The translations under genes and the position numbers were made by a program. DNA of 64,000 bases. It comes from Frondihabitans peucedani (lineage in GTDB: Bacteria; Actinomycetota; Actinomycetes; Actinomycetales; Microbacteriaceae). Shown here in pieces: positions 53,788-62,214 of this stretch (the stretch's first letter is position 1; every line of letters starts with the position of its first letter). The notes beneath the pieces are model-generated. The model had not been told where the DNA came from and ran no database searches. It saw only the letters and a program-made list of their open reading frames with translations. The stretch spans positions 1,860,001 to 1,924,000 of the forward strand of contig NZ_BAABAU010000001.1 of assembly GCF_039537585.1 (NCBI RefSeq). The letters are read 5' to 3'.

Positions 53788-54648
53788 GTGAGCATCGCTA
53801 CTGAGACCCAGTCACCCTCTGTCCCGACCCGTCAGGCCTCCCACCGGACCATCCTGATGTGCCGTCCCGAGCACTTCACGGTCAGCTACAAGATCAACCC
53901 GTGGATGAACCCCGAGAACCCGACGTCGACCGCCACGGCCCTGGCCCAGTGGCAGACGCTGTACGACACCTACGTCGGCCTCGGCTTCGACGTCGAGCTG
54001 ATCGATCCCGTCGAGGGCCTGCCCGACATGGTCTACTCGGCCAACGGCGGCTTCGTGCTCGACGGCAAGGCCTACGGCGCGAGCTTCACCTACCCGGAGC
54101 GCCAGCCCGAGGGCCCCGCCTACATGGACTGGTTCGGCGCCAACGGCTTCGAGGTCGTCGTGCCCGAGCAGATCAACGAGGGCGAGGGCGACTTCCTCCT
54201 CGTCGGCGACGTGATCCTGGCCGGCACCGGCTTCCGCAGCGACTCCACCTCGCACGAGGAGCTCGCCCGCATCTTCGGTCGCCAGGTCATCACCCTGAAG
54301 CTCGTCAACCCGAGCTTCTACCACCTCGACACGGCCATCGCCGTGCTCGACCCGGTGCCGGTCGACGGCCACTCGAACATCGCCTACCTCGAGAGCGCCT
54401 TCGACGAGGCGTCGCTCACGATCCTGCGCGAGCGCTACCCCGACGCGATCATCGTCAGCGAGGAGGACGCCGCGATCCTGGGCCTCAACTCCTACAGCGA
54501 TGGCTACAACGTCGTCATCGCGGCTCGCGCCAAGGGCTTCGAGAAGCAGCTGCGCGAGCGCGGCTACAACCCGATCGGCGTCGACCTCTCCGAGCTGCTG
54601 CTCGGCGGCGGCGGAGTGAAGTGCTGCACCCTCGAGCTGCGACGATGA
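53788..54648 (+). CDS. ddaH: Dimethylargininase-like amidinohydrolase
   Basis: A 286-residue member of the dimethylarginine dimethylaminohydrolase/amidinotransferase family. ILMCRPEHFTVSYKINPWMN at the start, DMVYSANGGFVL, the catalytic His in NPSFYHLDTA and the nucleophile Cys in GGGGVKCCTLELR match. It probably hydrolyses an arginine derivative to citrulline. Coupling by ATGA to rocD could also mean ornithine-yielding chemistry; I cannot tell. GTG at VSIATE fits family starts; an in-frame ATG ten codons earlier is possible. Confidence 0.85.
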   Translation: MSIATETQSPSVPTRQASHRTILMCRPEHFTVSYKINPWMNPENPTSTATALAQWQTLYDTYVGLGFDVELIDPVEGLPDMVYSANGGFVLDGKAYGASFTYPERQPEGPAYMDWFGANGFEVVVPEQINEGEGDFLLVGDVILAGTGFRSDSTSHEELARIFGRQVITLKLVNPSFYHLDTAIAVLDPVPVDGHSNIAYLESAFDEASLTILRERYPDAIIVSEEDAAILGLNSYSDGYNVVIAARAKGFEKQLRERGYNPIGVDLSELLLGGGGVKCCTLELRR

Positions 54649-55883
54649 GCACCGTCCTCTCCGCCGGCGCGGCCGCCATCGAGGTCGAGGAGCGCTCGCT
54701 CGCCCACAACTACCACCCGCTCCCCGTCGTCGTCGCGACCGCCGAGGGCGCCTGGGTCACCGACGTGGAGGGCAATCGCTACCTCGACTGCCTCGCCGCG
54801 TACTCGGCCGTCAACTTCGGTCACGGCCACCCGCGTCTGGTCCAGGCGGCCAAGGCCCAGCTCGACCGGGTCACGCTGACCAGCCGCGCATTCCACAACG
54901 ACCAGCTCGGGCCGTTCGCGGCAGAGCTCGCGGCTCTCCTCCACAAGGAGATGGTCCTGCCGATGAACACCGGCGCCGAGGCCGTGGAGTCGGCCATCAA
55001 GGTCGCCCGCGCCTGGGGATACCGGGTCAAGGGCGTGGCGCAGGATCGCGCGAAGATCGTCGTGATGGACGGCAACTTCCACGGGCGCACCACCACGATC
55101 ATCAGCTTCTCGAACGACCCGGAGGCGCGAGCCGACTTCGGCCCGTACACGCCCGGATTCGTCTCGGTGCCCTACGGCGACATCGACGCCCTCGAGGCGG
55201 CGATCGACGACGACACGGTCGCCGTGCTGCTCGAGCCGATCCAGGGCGAGGCCGGCGTGGTCCTGCCGCCGGAGAGCTACCTGCCCGCGGTGCGTCGACT
55301 GACGTCCGCCCGCAACGTCCTGATGATCGCCGACGAGATCCAGGCCGGCCTCGGCCGCACCGGCGCCACCGTCAGCTGCGATCTCGTCGACGTCGTGCCC
55401 GACCTCTACACGCTCGGCAAGGCGCTCGGCGGCGGCATCGTGCCGGTCAGCGCCGTCGTGGGCGACCGCGACGTGCTCGGGGTGCTCCGCGCCGGCGAGC
55501 ACGGCTCCACGTTCGGCGGGAACCCGCTGGCCGCGGCGGTCGGACTCGAGGTCGTCAGGATGCTCGCCACCGGCGAGTGGCAGCGCTCGGCCCGCGAGCT
55601 CGGTGCGCGCCTCCGCGGAGGGCTCGATGCGCTCGCCGCGAGCGGTGCCGGAATCGTCGCCGTCCGGGGTGCGGGCCTCTGGGTGGGCATCGACATCGAC
55701 CCCGCGATCGCCACCGGACGCGAGGTCTGCGAGGGCCTCATGCGCCGCGGAGTGCTCGCGAAAGACACGCACGGCTCCACGATCCGGCTGGCCCCGCCGC
55801 TGGTCGTGACGGCCGACGAACTCGACTGGGCGGTCGAGCAGCTCGCCGACACCCTGGCCGACCTCCGAGCGGCCCACGCCTAG
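54645..55883 (+). CDS. rocD: Ornithine aminotransferase
   Basis: A 412-residue PLP transaminase converting ornithine and 2-oxoglutarate to glutamate semialdehyde (P5C). YLDCLAAYSAVNFGHGHPR, MNTGAEAVESAIKVARAWGY, the PLP Asp in IADEIQAGLGRTG and Lys in TLGKALGGGIVP are characteristic. It overlaps ddaH by 4 bp (ATGA), and the ALDH part of PutA nearby can oxidise its product to glutamate, forming an arginine/ornithine/proline catabolic locus. Confidence 0.95.
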   Translation: MSTVLSAGAAAIEVEERSLAHNYHPLPVVVATAEGAWVTDVEGNRYLDCLAAYSAVNFGHGHPRLVQAAKAQLDRVTLTSRAFHNDQLGPFAAELAALLHKEMVLPMNTGAEAVESAIKVARAWGYRVKGVAQDRAKIVVMDGNFHGRTTTIISFSNDPEARADFGPYTPGFVSVPYGDIDALEAAIDDDTVAVLLEPIQGEAGVVLPPESYLPAVRRLTSARNVLMIADEIQAGLGRTGATVSCDLVDVVPDLYTLGKALGGGIVPVSAVVGDRDVLGVLRAGEHGSTFGGNPLAAAVGLEVVRMLATGEWQRSARELGARLRGGLDALAASGAGIVAVRGAGLWVGIDIDPAIATGREVCEGLMRRGVLAKDTHGSTIRLAPPLVVTADELDWAVEQLADTLADLRAAHA

Positions 55884-55994
55884 GCCTCCCGGCGCCCCGA
55901 GCGGCGCTGTCCGAGTCGGCGTCCGGATGCGCCGGCTCGGGCGGTGTCTTCGGCGCGCCTCCCGCGCTTTCGCACCTGAGGCTTATATACCTTG

Positions 55995-56008
55995 TCTTGT
56001 GCACAAGA
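55995..56008. promoter_or_regulatory. Perfect palindrome in a 320-bp gene-free stretch
   Basis: The 14-bp TCTTGTGCACAAGA follows directly on TTATATACC, an AT-rich patch unlike its surroundings. No gene starts beside it. The stretch from 55884 to 56203 otherwise holds the two hairpins listed next. Confidence 0.6.
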
Positions 56009-56042
56009 TGCACGGCTCGGCTCCTCCTGGGTGGCCGGGCCC

Positions 56043-56074
56043 CGCGGGAGGGCGGGTACGGCCGCCCTCCCGCG
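56043..56074. terminator. 13-bp stem hairpin
   Basis: The arms CGCGGGAGGGCGG (56043-56055) and CCGCCCTCCCGCG (56062-56074) pair perfectly over a 6-nt loop. It could end rocD, or a short transcript started near 55995. Confidence 0.65.
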
Positions 56075-56129
56075 CTGTGCCTGGTGCGTCACGCCGAGCT
56101 CGTGGCTGAACGGGCCGTCAGACAAGAAA

Positions 56130-56152
56130 GGCGCCGACTCCAGGTCGGCGCC
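56130..56152 (-). terminator. Rho-independent terminator of the tRNA cluster
   Basis: GGCGCCGAC and GTCGGCGCC pair over a 5-nt loop; on the minus strand the stem is followed by TTTCTTGT. It lies 52 bp past the tRNA-Phe 3' end. Confidence 0.88.
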
Positions 56153-56203
56153 ACTTCTGCTCGTGCAGTCAGTCGGGGGAAGCGGCAGAGCCGCGAACGA
56201 GGG

Positions 56204-56276
56204 TGGCTGGACGCGGCATCGATCCGCGGACCTTTCGATTTTCAGTCGAACGCTCTACCAACTGAGCTACCCAGCC
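56204..56276 (-). tRNA. tRNA-Phe (anticodon GAA)
   Basis: A 73-nt cloverleaf with acceptor GGCTGGG/TCCAGCC, D-arm AGCTCAGTTGGTAGAGC, and anticodon loop CTGAAAA giving GAA. The T-arm carries GGATCGATGCC rather than the usual GGTTCGAATCC. CCA is not encoded. Confidence 0.95.
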
Positions 56277-56280
56277 ATGG

Positions 56281-56354
56281 CGACCCTGACCGGACTTGAA
56301 CCGGCGACCTCCGCCGTGACAGGGCGGCGCGCTAACCAACTGCGCTACAGGGCC
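56281..56354 (-). tRNA. tRNA-Asp (anticodon GTC)
   Basis: A 74-nt cloverleaf. Acceptor GGCCCTG/CAGGGTC with one G-U pair, anticodon loop CTGTCAC giving GTC, T-loop GGTTCAAGTCC. It lies 4 bp before tRNA-Phe; the three tRNAs form one transcript. Confidence 0.96.
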
Positions 56355-56403
56355 AAACTTTGTTGCTCTTGTTCCTTCACGTGTATCTCGGTCCATCGTA
56401 CCG

Positions 56404-56476
56404 TGACCCCAACGGGATTCGAACCCGTGCTGCCGCCGTGAAAGGGCGGTGTCCTAGGCCACTAAACGATGGGGCC
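56404..56476 (-). tRNA. tRNA-Glu (anticodon TTC)
   Basis: A 73-nt cloverleaf with acceptor GGCCCCA/TGGGGTC, anticodon loop CTTTCAC giving TTC, and T-loop GGTTCGAATCC. First of the cluster. Glu-tRNA is the substrate of HemA encoded in this window. Confidence 0.96.
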
Positions 56477-56836
56477 GTGAAAGGCGTGAAGGCATTCCAG
56501 CAACCGAGGGACAAGCATACGGATCCTCACGGCAAAAGCAAAATCCGCAGGATGCCGCGATCCTGCGCTCCACTCGGCGCTCGACCTCTTCTCCCCAGTT
56601 GTGGTCACACGGCCCTCGTCCACAGATGCGCCACACCGGCAGTGCAGACGGGTCGCATCCCCTGACAGGGTTAGTTTCAAGCTGTTCTTGAGACTTTCGA
56701 ACGGGAGTCTCCGGCCGGAAGCGGTCGACAGCCTGAGGGAAATCGCCCTTGGGCGTGTCGGTCTGCGTTGCTACTGTTTCTCGTGTTAACAGTGTGACCC
56801 GCCATCCGGCCACACCGTGACGACGATTGAGAACCG
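56477..56836. other. Gene-free region between tRNA-Glu and the M23 gene
   Basis: This 360-bp stretch must hold the tRNA promoter (minus) and the M23 promoter (plus). Visible are an inverted repeat with arms CGCAGGAT (56546-56553) and ATCCTGCG (56560-56567), matching the abundant octamer of the window, an AT-richer segment around 56675-56705 and a GTTAACAGTG patch near 56785. I see no gene and no recognisable riboswitch. Confidence 0.5.
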
Positions 56837-58180
56837 ATGACACTCTTCTTCCGCTCCGCCTCCGACGCTCCTCGCAGCCGTGCTCTCCGCGCCGGCTCGG
56901 GCTCCCGCGTCTCCTCGGCGCGCTCGGGAGGCGGCCTCCGCGGCCGTCGCGGTCGCGCTCTCGGCGCCATGCTCCTGGCGGGGTCGGTACTGGTGTCGGG
57001 CGTCGTCCTCGGCTCGCCGCTCGAGGCGAATGCGGCGGCGGCCAAGTACCCGTCCTGGAACGACGTGGCTGCGGCCGCCAAGAACCAGTCGAAGAAGGCC
57101 GTCGAGATCCAGAACATCAACAAGCTCCTCGTGCAGCTCGCCGGCGACGTCGCCGCGAAGCAGGCCGTGGCGGTGCAGAAGGGCAAAGACCTCCAGCAGG
57201 CGCAACTCGACTACGACCAGCAGGAGAGCATCAAGGCCAAGCTGCAGACCCAGGCCGACCAGGCCGACAAGGTGGCGAAGGCAAGTGAGACCCGCGCCGG
57301 TCAGCTGGCCGCGCAGCTCGGGCGCTCGGGCTCGAACAACATCAGCACCGACCTCATCGCCAACCCGGGCAAGGCGAGCAACCTCCTCTACAAGCTGGGC
57401 GCGATGTCGAAGCTCACGGAGCAGGCCGACGGCATCTACACGCAGGCCGTCCAAGACCGGAACACGGCCCAGTCGCTGACCGACCAGGCCGACGTCGCGG
57501 CGAAGGCCCTGGCCGATCTCGCCGACAAGGCGAAGGTGGCCCTCGCCGACGCTCAGGCGGCCACCGAGGCCGCGCAGTCCGCCGTCGAGGCCCAGCAGGC
57601 CAACCAGACGCGGCTCAACGCGCAGCTGGCCGCCATCAAGCAGCAGCGCGTCCTCACCGAGCACCAGTACAACGTCGGTGTCGTCGTGAAGCGGAAGGCC
57701 GCCGCCAAGGCCGCCGCGGCCGCTGCAGCTCTCGCCGCGAAGCAGGGCGGCGCCTCGGGCATCGTCAACTCCCAGGGCTGGACCAAGCCCGCCGGCGGCT
57801 ACATCACGAGCGGCTACGGCATGCGGATCGACCCGTACACCGGCGCTCACGCACTCCACGCCGGGACCGACCTCGGAGCATCCTGCGGCTCGAACATCTA
57901 CGCCGCCCACTCGGGCACGGTCATCTACGCCGGCCCCTACGGCGGCTACGGCAACTTCGTGCTGCTCGACAACGGCGACGGCATCTCCACCGGCTACGGG
58001 CACATCGTCGACGGCGGCATCCACGTCGCCGTGGGGCAGCACGTCGATGGCGGCCAGGTCATCGCGCAGGTCGGCTCGACCGGCTGGTCGACGGGCTGCC
58101 ACCTCCACTTCGAGACGCGCCCCGGCGGCGTCGCAGTCAACGCCGTCCCCTTCATGGCGGCCCGAGGAGTGACCCTGTAG
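56837..58180 (+). CDS. M23 metallopeptidase with coiled-coil (peptidoglycan hydrolase)
   Basis: A 447-residue secreted endopeptidase. A long twin-Arg-free signal region (Arg-rich start, hydrophobic helix about 43-60, cleavage after AEANA-type site) precedes a coiled-coil domain (about 70-300) and a LytM/M23 domain with HAGTDLG (about 341) and HLHFE (about 421) zinc ligands. Such EnvC/RipA-like proteins cleave cross-links during division. Its coiled-coil start KYPSWNDVAAAAKNQSKKA resembles that of the next gene, showing paralogy. A long leader region lies upstream. Confidence 0.92.
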   Translation: MTLFFRSASDAPRSRALRAGSGSRVSSARSGGGLRGRRGRALGAMLLAGSVLVSGVVLGSPLEANAAAAKYPSWNDVAAAAKNQSKKAVEIQNINKLLVQLAGDVAAKQAVAVQKGKDLQQAQLDYDQQESIKAKLQTQADQADKVAKASETRAGQLAAQLGRSGSNNISTDLIANPGKASNLLYKLGAMSKLTEQADGIYTQAVQDRNTAQSLTDQADVAAKALADLADKAKVALADAQAATEAAQSAVEAQQANQTRLNAQLAAIKQQRVLTEHQYNVGVVVKRKAAAKAAAAAAALAAKQGGASGIVNSQGWTKPAGGYITSGYGMRIDPYTGAHALHAGTDLGASCGSNIYAAHSGTVIYAGPYGGYGNFVLLDNGDGISTGYGHIVDGGIHVAVGQHVDGGQVIAQVGSTGWSTGCHLHFETRPGGVAVNAVPFMAARGVTL

Positions 58181-58211
58181 TGAGAACACGCACACCCGAG
58201 ACGACCGCTCT

Positions 58212-59705
58212 GTGACGCCCCGCCGTCGCACACCGGGTGTGCTCCTCGTCCTCGCCGTGTCCGCCGGGCTCATCGCCTCGTCGGCCGTCGGCCTCGCGAC
58301 GCCCGCCGTGGCCTCGCCCTACCCGTCGTGGGCCGACGTCCAGGCGGCCAAGGGCCACGAGTCCGAGGCGAAGAAGCAGATCTCGGCGCTCGACACCGCG
58401 ATCACGACACTGCAGAAGCGCGCAGGATCCGCCAGCGACTCCGCATCCGGCGCCGGCGAGCGGTACCAGATCGCCGCACTGGCCGAGCAGTCGTCCCGAG
58501 CGAGGCTCGAGGCCGTGACCTCGCAGAAGAAGAAAGCAGCGGCGGCCGCGAAGGTGTCCGAGCAGCGCGTCGGTCAGCTCGTCGCCGAGCTCTCGCACGC
58601 CGGCGGCGGCAACCTCACCGTCGACATGCTCACCGAGTCCGGCCACGCGTCCGACCTGCTCTACCAGCTCGGCACGATGACCAACCTGACGGCCCGCACC
58701 ACCGACCTCCTCCAGCGCGCCCGTCAAGACCAGAACCTCGCCGCCTCGCTGACCGATCAGGCCGAGGCCGCGCAGAAGGCCCTGGCCGAGCGGACGAAGG
58801 CCGCCGCCGCCGCCCTCCGCCGGGCGAACTCCCTCGCCGCTGACGCCACCGCGGCACTCGCTGTACAGCAGAAGAACCAGACGCAGCTCATCGCGCAGGT
58901 CGCGTACCTCCGTGGCACGACCGCGGCCGTCGAAGAGAAGTACTACGCCGGCCAGGCCGCCGGCACCCTCGCCGACGCGACGCCCGGCGCGGGGAGCCCT
59001 GCGTCTTCCGGTTCGGGCACGGCGACCGGCGCAGGATCCGGCAGCACCGGCAGCGGCTCGGGTTCGAGCGCCGGCTCCGGTTCGGGCGCTGGTTCCGGTT
59101 CGGGCTCGGGCTCTGGTTCGGGCTCCGGTACCACTTCGAGCGAGCCGGCCCCGGCGAAGCCCGCGCCCGCGAAGCCTGCGCCCGCGAAGCCGGCCCCGGC
59201 CAAGCCGGCCCCGGCCAAGCCGGCGCCCGCGAAGCCCGCCCCCGCGAAGCCGGCCCCCGTCAAGCCAGCACCGGCCCCGGCCCCCGCCCCCGCGCCGAGC
59301 AAGCCGGCCCCGGCCCCGTCCGGGTCGTCCGCAGCCGTCAACACCGCCGTCGCCTTCGCCAAGGCCCAGCTCGGCAAGACCTACGTCTGGGGTGCGGCCG
59401 GCCCGAACAGCTGGGACTGCTCCGGCCTCATGATGGGCGCCTACAACGCGGCCGGCGTCTACATCGGCGGCCACTCGGTGCGTCTGCAGTACAACTACTT
59501 CGTCGCGAACAACCGCATGGTGCCGCTCGGATCGATGACCCGCGGCGACGTCCTGATCTACCACAACGCCACCGACGGCATGTATCACGACGCCATGTAC
59601 CTCGGCGACGGCACGATGATCGAGGCGCCGAACCCGAGCGCGCGGGTCCGGATCGTGGCGGTCCGCTACTTCCAGCTCTCGTACGTGGGTCGCCCCGTCG
59701 GCTGA
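58212..59705 (+). CDS. NlpC/P60 (C40) peptidoglycan endopeptidase
   Basis: A 497-residue secreted cell-wall hydrolase. A signal peptide (about 8-38) and coiled-coil region (YPSWADVQAAKGHESEAKKQ start, as in the preceding gene) lead to a Gly/Ser-rich linker (about 258-308), a Lys-Pro-Ala-rich linker (about 311-368) and the NlpC/P60 domain with nucleophile Cys403 in WDCSGL and His458 in YHDAMYLG. It probably cleaves the D-gamma-Glu-mDAP or equivalent bond. GTG start; it follows the M23 gene by 31 bp as an operon. Confidence 0.92.
   Translation: MTPRRRTPGVLLVLAVSAGLIASSAVGLATPAVASPYPSWADVQAAKGHESEAKKQISALDTAITTLQKRAGSASDSASGAGERYQIAALAEQSSRARLEAVTSQKKKAAAAAKVSEQRVGQLVAELSHAGGGNLTVDMLTESGHASDLLYQLGTMTNLTARTTDLLQRARQDQNLAASLTDQAEAAQKALAERTKAAAAALRRANSLAADATAALAVQQKNQTQLIAQVAYLRGTTAAVEEKYYAGQAAGTLADATPGAGSPASSGSGTATGAGSGSTGSGSGSSAGSGSGAGSGSGSGSGSGSGTTSSEPAPAKPAPAKPAPAKPAPAKPAPAKPAPAKPAPAKPAPVKPAPAPAPAPAPSKPAPAPSGSSAAVNTAVAFAKAQLGKTYVWGAAGPNSWDCSGLMMGAYNAAGVYIGGHSVRLQYNYFVANNRMVPLGSMTRGDVLIYHNATDGMYHDAMYLGDGTMIEAPNPSARVRIVAVRYFQLSYVGRPVG
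59145..59316 (+). repeat. Pro-Ala-Lys-Pro linker repeat
   Basis: About ten copies of a 12-bp CCGGCCAAGCCG-like unit (PAKPAP reading) inside the NlpC/P60 gene. It forms a stiff wall-spanning linker and is prone to copy-number change. Just upstream is a Ser-Gly tract. Confidence 0.85.
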
Positions 59706-59723
59706 CGCTCCGCGCCCGGGTGG

Positions 59724-59783
59724 GCGGGTGCTGGTTGGTGTGGGCGGGGCTTCGGGGGCCCGCCGAAGCCTGCGAGCACCCGC
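59724..59783. terminator. Nested hairpin after the NlpC/P60 gene
   Basis: Outer arms GCGGGTGCT (59724-59732) and AGCACCCGC (59775-59783) enclose an inner stem GGCTTCGG (59748-59755)/CCGAAGCC (59763-59770). Likely ends the hydrolase operon. Confidence 0.75.
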
Positions 59784-59846
59784 CGACGCGCCCCAGCCGC
59801 CCTGCACCGCACAGCACTGAGCCGACCCGCCCCACGGAACACGAGA

Positions 59847-59874
59847 GCGGCGCGCCCCCGAAGGAGCGCGCCGC
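59847..59874 (-). terminator. Hairpin terminator downstream of ppa
   Basis: GCGGCGCGC and GCGCGCCGC pair over a 10-nt loop, 31 bp past the ppa stop on the minus strand. Confidence 0.75.
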
Positions 59875-59904
59875 CCGTGACTCGGTGCCCGGAGGCCCGA
59901 GAGG

Positions 59905-60396
59905 TCAGTGACCCTCGTCGTCGAACTTCTTGAAGCCCGCCTCGACGATGGCCTCGGCCTCGGCGGCGTCGCCCCAGCCCTCGGTCTTGACCCACTTGCC
60001 GGGCTCGAGGTCTTTGTAGCGCTCGAAGAAGTGCGCGATCTCGGCCTTGGTCTGCTCCGGGACGTCGTCGATGTCCTGGATGTGCTGCCAGCGCGGGTCC
60101 TTCGCGGGGACGACCAGGACCTTGGCGTCGGAGCCGGCCTCGTCGCTCATGTTGAAGACGCCGACGGGGCGCACCGAGACGCCGACGCCCGGGAAGACCG
60201 GGTACTCGAGCAGCACGAGCGCGTCGACGGGGTCGCCGTCGAGGCCGAGCGTGTTCTCGAAGTACCCGTAGTCGGTGGGGTAGACGAACGCAGTGAAGAG
60301 CACGCGGTCGAGGTAGACGCGGCCCGTCTCGTGGTCGACCTCGTACTTGTTGCGGGATCCCTTGGGGATTTCGACGACGACGTCGTACGCGGTCAT
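59905..60396 (-). CDS. ppa: Inorganic pyrophosphatase
   Basis: A 163-residue soluble family I pyrophosphatase. [16 protein letters not shown], the family signature DGDPVDALV with metal-binding Asp residues, and [19 protein letters not shown] are intact. It pulls biosynthetic reactions forward by removing pyrophosphate. It is divergent from tilS; this ppa/tilS/hpt/ftsH order is common in actinobacteria. Confidence 0.96.
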   Translation of the reverse strand: MTAYDVVVEIPKGSRNKYEVDHETGRVYLDRVLFTAFVYPTDYGYFENTLGLDGDPVDALVLLEYPVFPGVGVSVRPVGVFNMSDEAGSDAKVLVVPAKDPRWQHIQDIDDVPEQTKAEIAHFFERYKDLEPGKWVKTEGWGDAAEAEAIVEAGFKKFDDEGH

Positions 60397-60460
60397 GAGT
60401 GCTCCTTGGTACGTGAGAGTGGTGTGAAGCGCGAGGACACGCCTTCGATAACGTTACAAG

Positions 60461-61507
60461 ATGCCGCTCCGCCCCCGCCTGACTCCCGCTGTCGCCGATG
60501 TGCGCCGGGCCGTCCGAGACACCCTCGCCGCGACGGCGGCCGAGAGGGCGCAGGATCCTGTCGCCCCGTCGACCGCGGACGTCCTGGTCGCCCTCAGCGG
60601 CGGCCCCGATTCGCTCGCGCTCGCCGCGGCGGTCGCGTTCGAGGCTCCGCGCACGGCCGCGGGTTCCACGCCTCTGAGGGCCGGCGCCGTCGTCGTCGAC
60701 CACGGCCTGCAGGAGGGGTCGGCCGAGGTCGCGGAGCGCGCCGCGGAGCAGGCGCGCGCCCTCGGGCTGGAGCCCGTTCTCGTCCGCCGCGTGGTGGTGG
60801 GGAGCGAGGGCGGCCCGGAGGGTGCAGCCCGGGCGGCCAGGTACGCCGCGCTCGAGGCGGCGGCCCTCGAGACCGGGGCGCTCGCGATCCTGCTGGCTCA
60901 CACCCTCGACGACCAGGCCGAGACGGTGCTCCTCGGGCTGGCGCGGGGGAGCGGCCCGACCAGCCTGCAGGGCATGGAGCCGCGCGCGGGCCTGTTCGCG
61001 AGGCCGCTGCTCGGCGTGCGGCGCGAGACGACGCACGCGTTCTGCGCCGACTCGGGGCTCGACGCGTGGCACGATCCGCAGAACCGCGATCCTGCGTTCC
61101 GACGCGTGCGCGTCCGCGAGACCGTGCTGCCGCTGCTCGAACGCGAGCTCGGGCCGGGCATCGCCGAGGCGCTCGTGCGGACGGCGGATCAGCTCCGGGA
61201 GGACTCGGAGGCGCTCGACCACTTCGCCGAGGAGCAGGCCGAGGAGCTCGCCGACCACGCCGAGGCGGGCATCTCGTTGAGCGTCCGCGGGCTCGAGGCG
61301 AACCCCGCCGCGCTCCGGCAGCGGCTGATCCGGCTCGCGGTCGAGGGCGAGTTCGGCCTCACGCTCTCTCGGCGCCAGACCCTCGACGTCGCTCGGCTCG
61401 TCACCGACTGGCACGGGCAGGGGCCGGTGTCGCTGCCGGGCGTTACAGTGGTGAGGCGCGGGGGCGTCCTCCACTTCGAGGCTGCCGCGACGCTCGCGAC
61501 CGACTGA
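60461..61507 (+). CDS. tilS: tRNA(Ile)-lysidine synthetase
   Basis: A 348-residue PP-loop ATPase that converts wobble cytidine of tRNA(Ile)(CAU) to lysidine. The PP-loop SGGPDSLALA (about 46-55), VDHGLQEGS, AHTLDDQAETVLLGLARGSGPTSLQGM and the RPLLGVRRETTHAFC strand are diagnostic. An essential enzyme. The ATG follows an AT-richer stretch and may be close to the transcript start. It lies 22 bp before hpt. Confidence 0.95.
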   Translation: MPLRPRLTPAVADVRRAVRDTLAATAAERAQDPVAPSTADVLVALSGGPDSLALAAAVAFEAPRTAAGSTPLRAGAVVVDHGLQEGSAEVAERAAEQARALGLEPVLVRRVVVGSEGGPEGAARAARYAALEAAALETGALAILLAHTLDDQAETVLLGLARGSGPTSLQGMEPRAGLFARPLLGVRRETTHAFCADSGLDAWHDPQNRDPAFRRVRVRETVLPLLERELGPGIAEALVRTADQLREDSEALDHFAEEQAEELADHAEAGISLSVRGLEANPAALRQRLIRLAVEGEFGLTLSRRQTLDVARLVTDWHGQGPVSLPGVTVVRRGGVLHFEAAATLATD

Positions 61508-61529
61508 CAACGAGCACGAGAAGCAGGCA

Positions 61530-62081
61530 ATGGACACCAGCGACATCGAGGGCGACCTCTCTTCGATCCTCTACACGGAGGAGCAGATCCACCAGAAGAT
61601 CGCCGAGGTCGCGCGCCTCGTCGAACGCGACTACGCGGGGCGCGACCCGCTCCTGGTCGGCGTGCTGAAGGGCGCGGTCATGGTCATGGCCGACTTCGCC
61701 CGCGAGCTCAGGATCCCCGCCACCATGGACTGGATGGCCGTCTCCTCGTACGGCTCCGGCACCAAGTCGTCGGGCGTGGTCCGCATCCTGAAAGACCTCG
61801 ACTCCGACCTCCACGGGCGCGACGTGATCATCGTCGAGGACATCATCGACTCCGGCCTCACGCTCTCGTGGCTGCTCGGCAACCTCCGCGGCCGCGGCGC
61901 CGCGTCGGTCGAGATCTTCGCCCTGCTCCGCAAGCCCGAGGCCGCGACGGTCGAGGTCGACGTCAAGTACGCAGGATTCGAGATCCCCAACGAGTTCGTC
62001 GTCGGCTACGGGCTCGACTACGACGAGCGGTACCGCAACCTCCGCGCCATCGGGATCCTGGCGCCGCACGTCTACTCGTAG
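61530..62081 (+). CDS. hpt: Hypoxanthine phosphoribosyltransferase
   Basis: A 183-residue purine salvage enzyme making IMP or GMP from hypoxanthine or guanine and [33 protein letters not shown] and the PRPP motif [18 protein letters not shown] are intact. It lies between tilS and ftsH as in most actinobacteria, probably one transcript with tilS. Confidence 0.96.
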   Translation: MDTSDIEGDLSSILYTEEQIHQKIAEVARLVERDYAGRDPLLVGVLKGAVMVMADFARELRIPATMDWMAVSSYGSGTKSSGVVRILKDLDSDLHGRDVIIVEDIIDSGLTLSWLLGNLRGRGAASVEIFALLRKPEAATVEVDVKYAGFEIPNEFVVGYGLDYDERYRNLRAIGILAPHVYS

Positions 62082-62214
62082 CGCGCATCGCCCGGGTTCA
62101 GCGAAACCGGGTTATTCCTACGGCGAACACCCACTCGGCTGCAAGGCGCGGGGAGGTAGCCTTCAACTCACGTTCTTCCTGCAGAAAGGTGTGGGCCCGC
62201 CGCCCGCGATCTCT

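Noticed and set aside
55992-56441. Open frame covering the tRNA genes
   Set aside because: It runs through the terminator and antisense to tRNA-Phe and tRNA-Asp; no coding signal.
56600-56836. c-di-AMP (ydaO-type) riboswitch before the M23 gene
   Set aside because: Cell-wall hydrolases are often under this riboswitch, but I could not find its conserved pseudoknot segments; a covariance search would decide.
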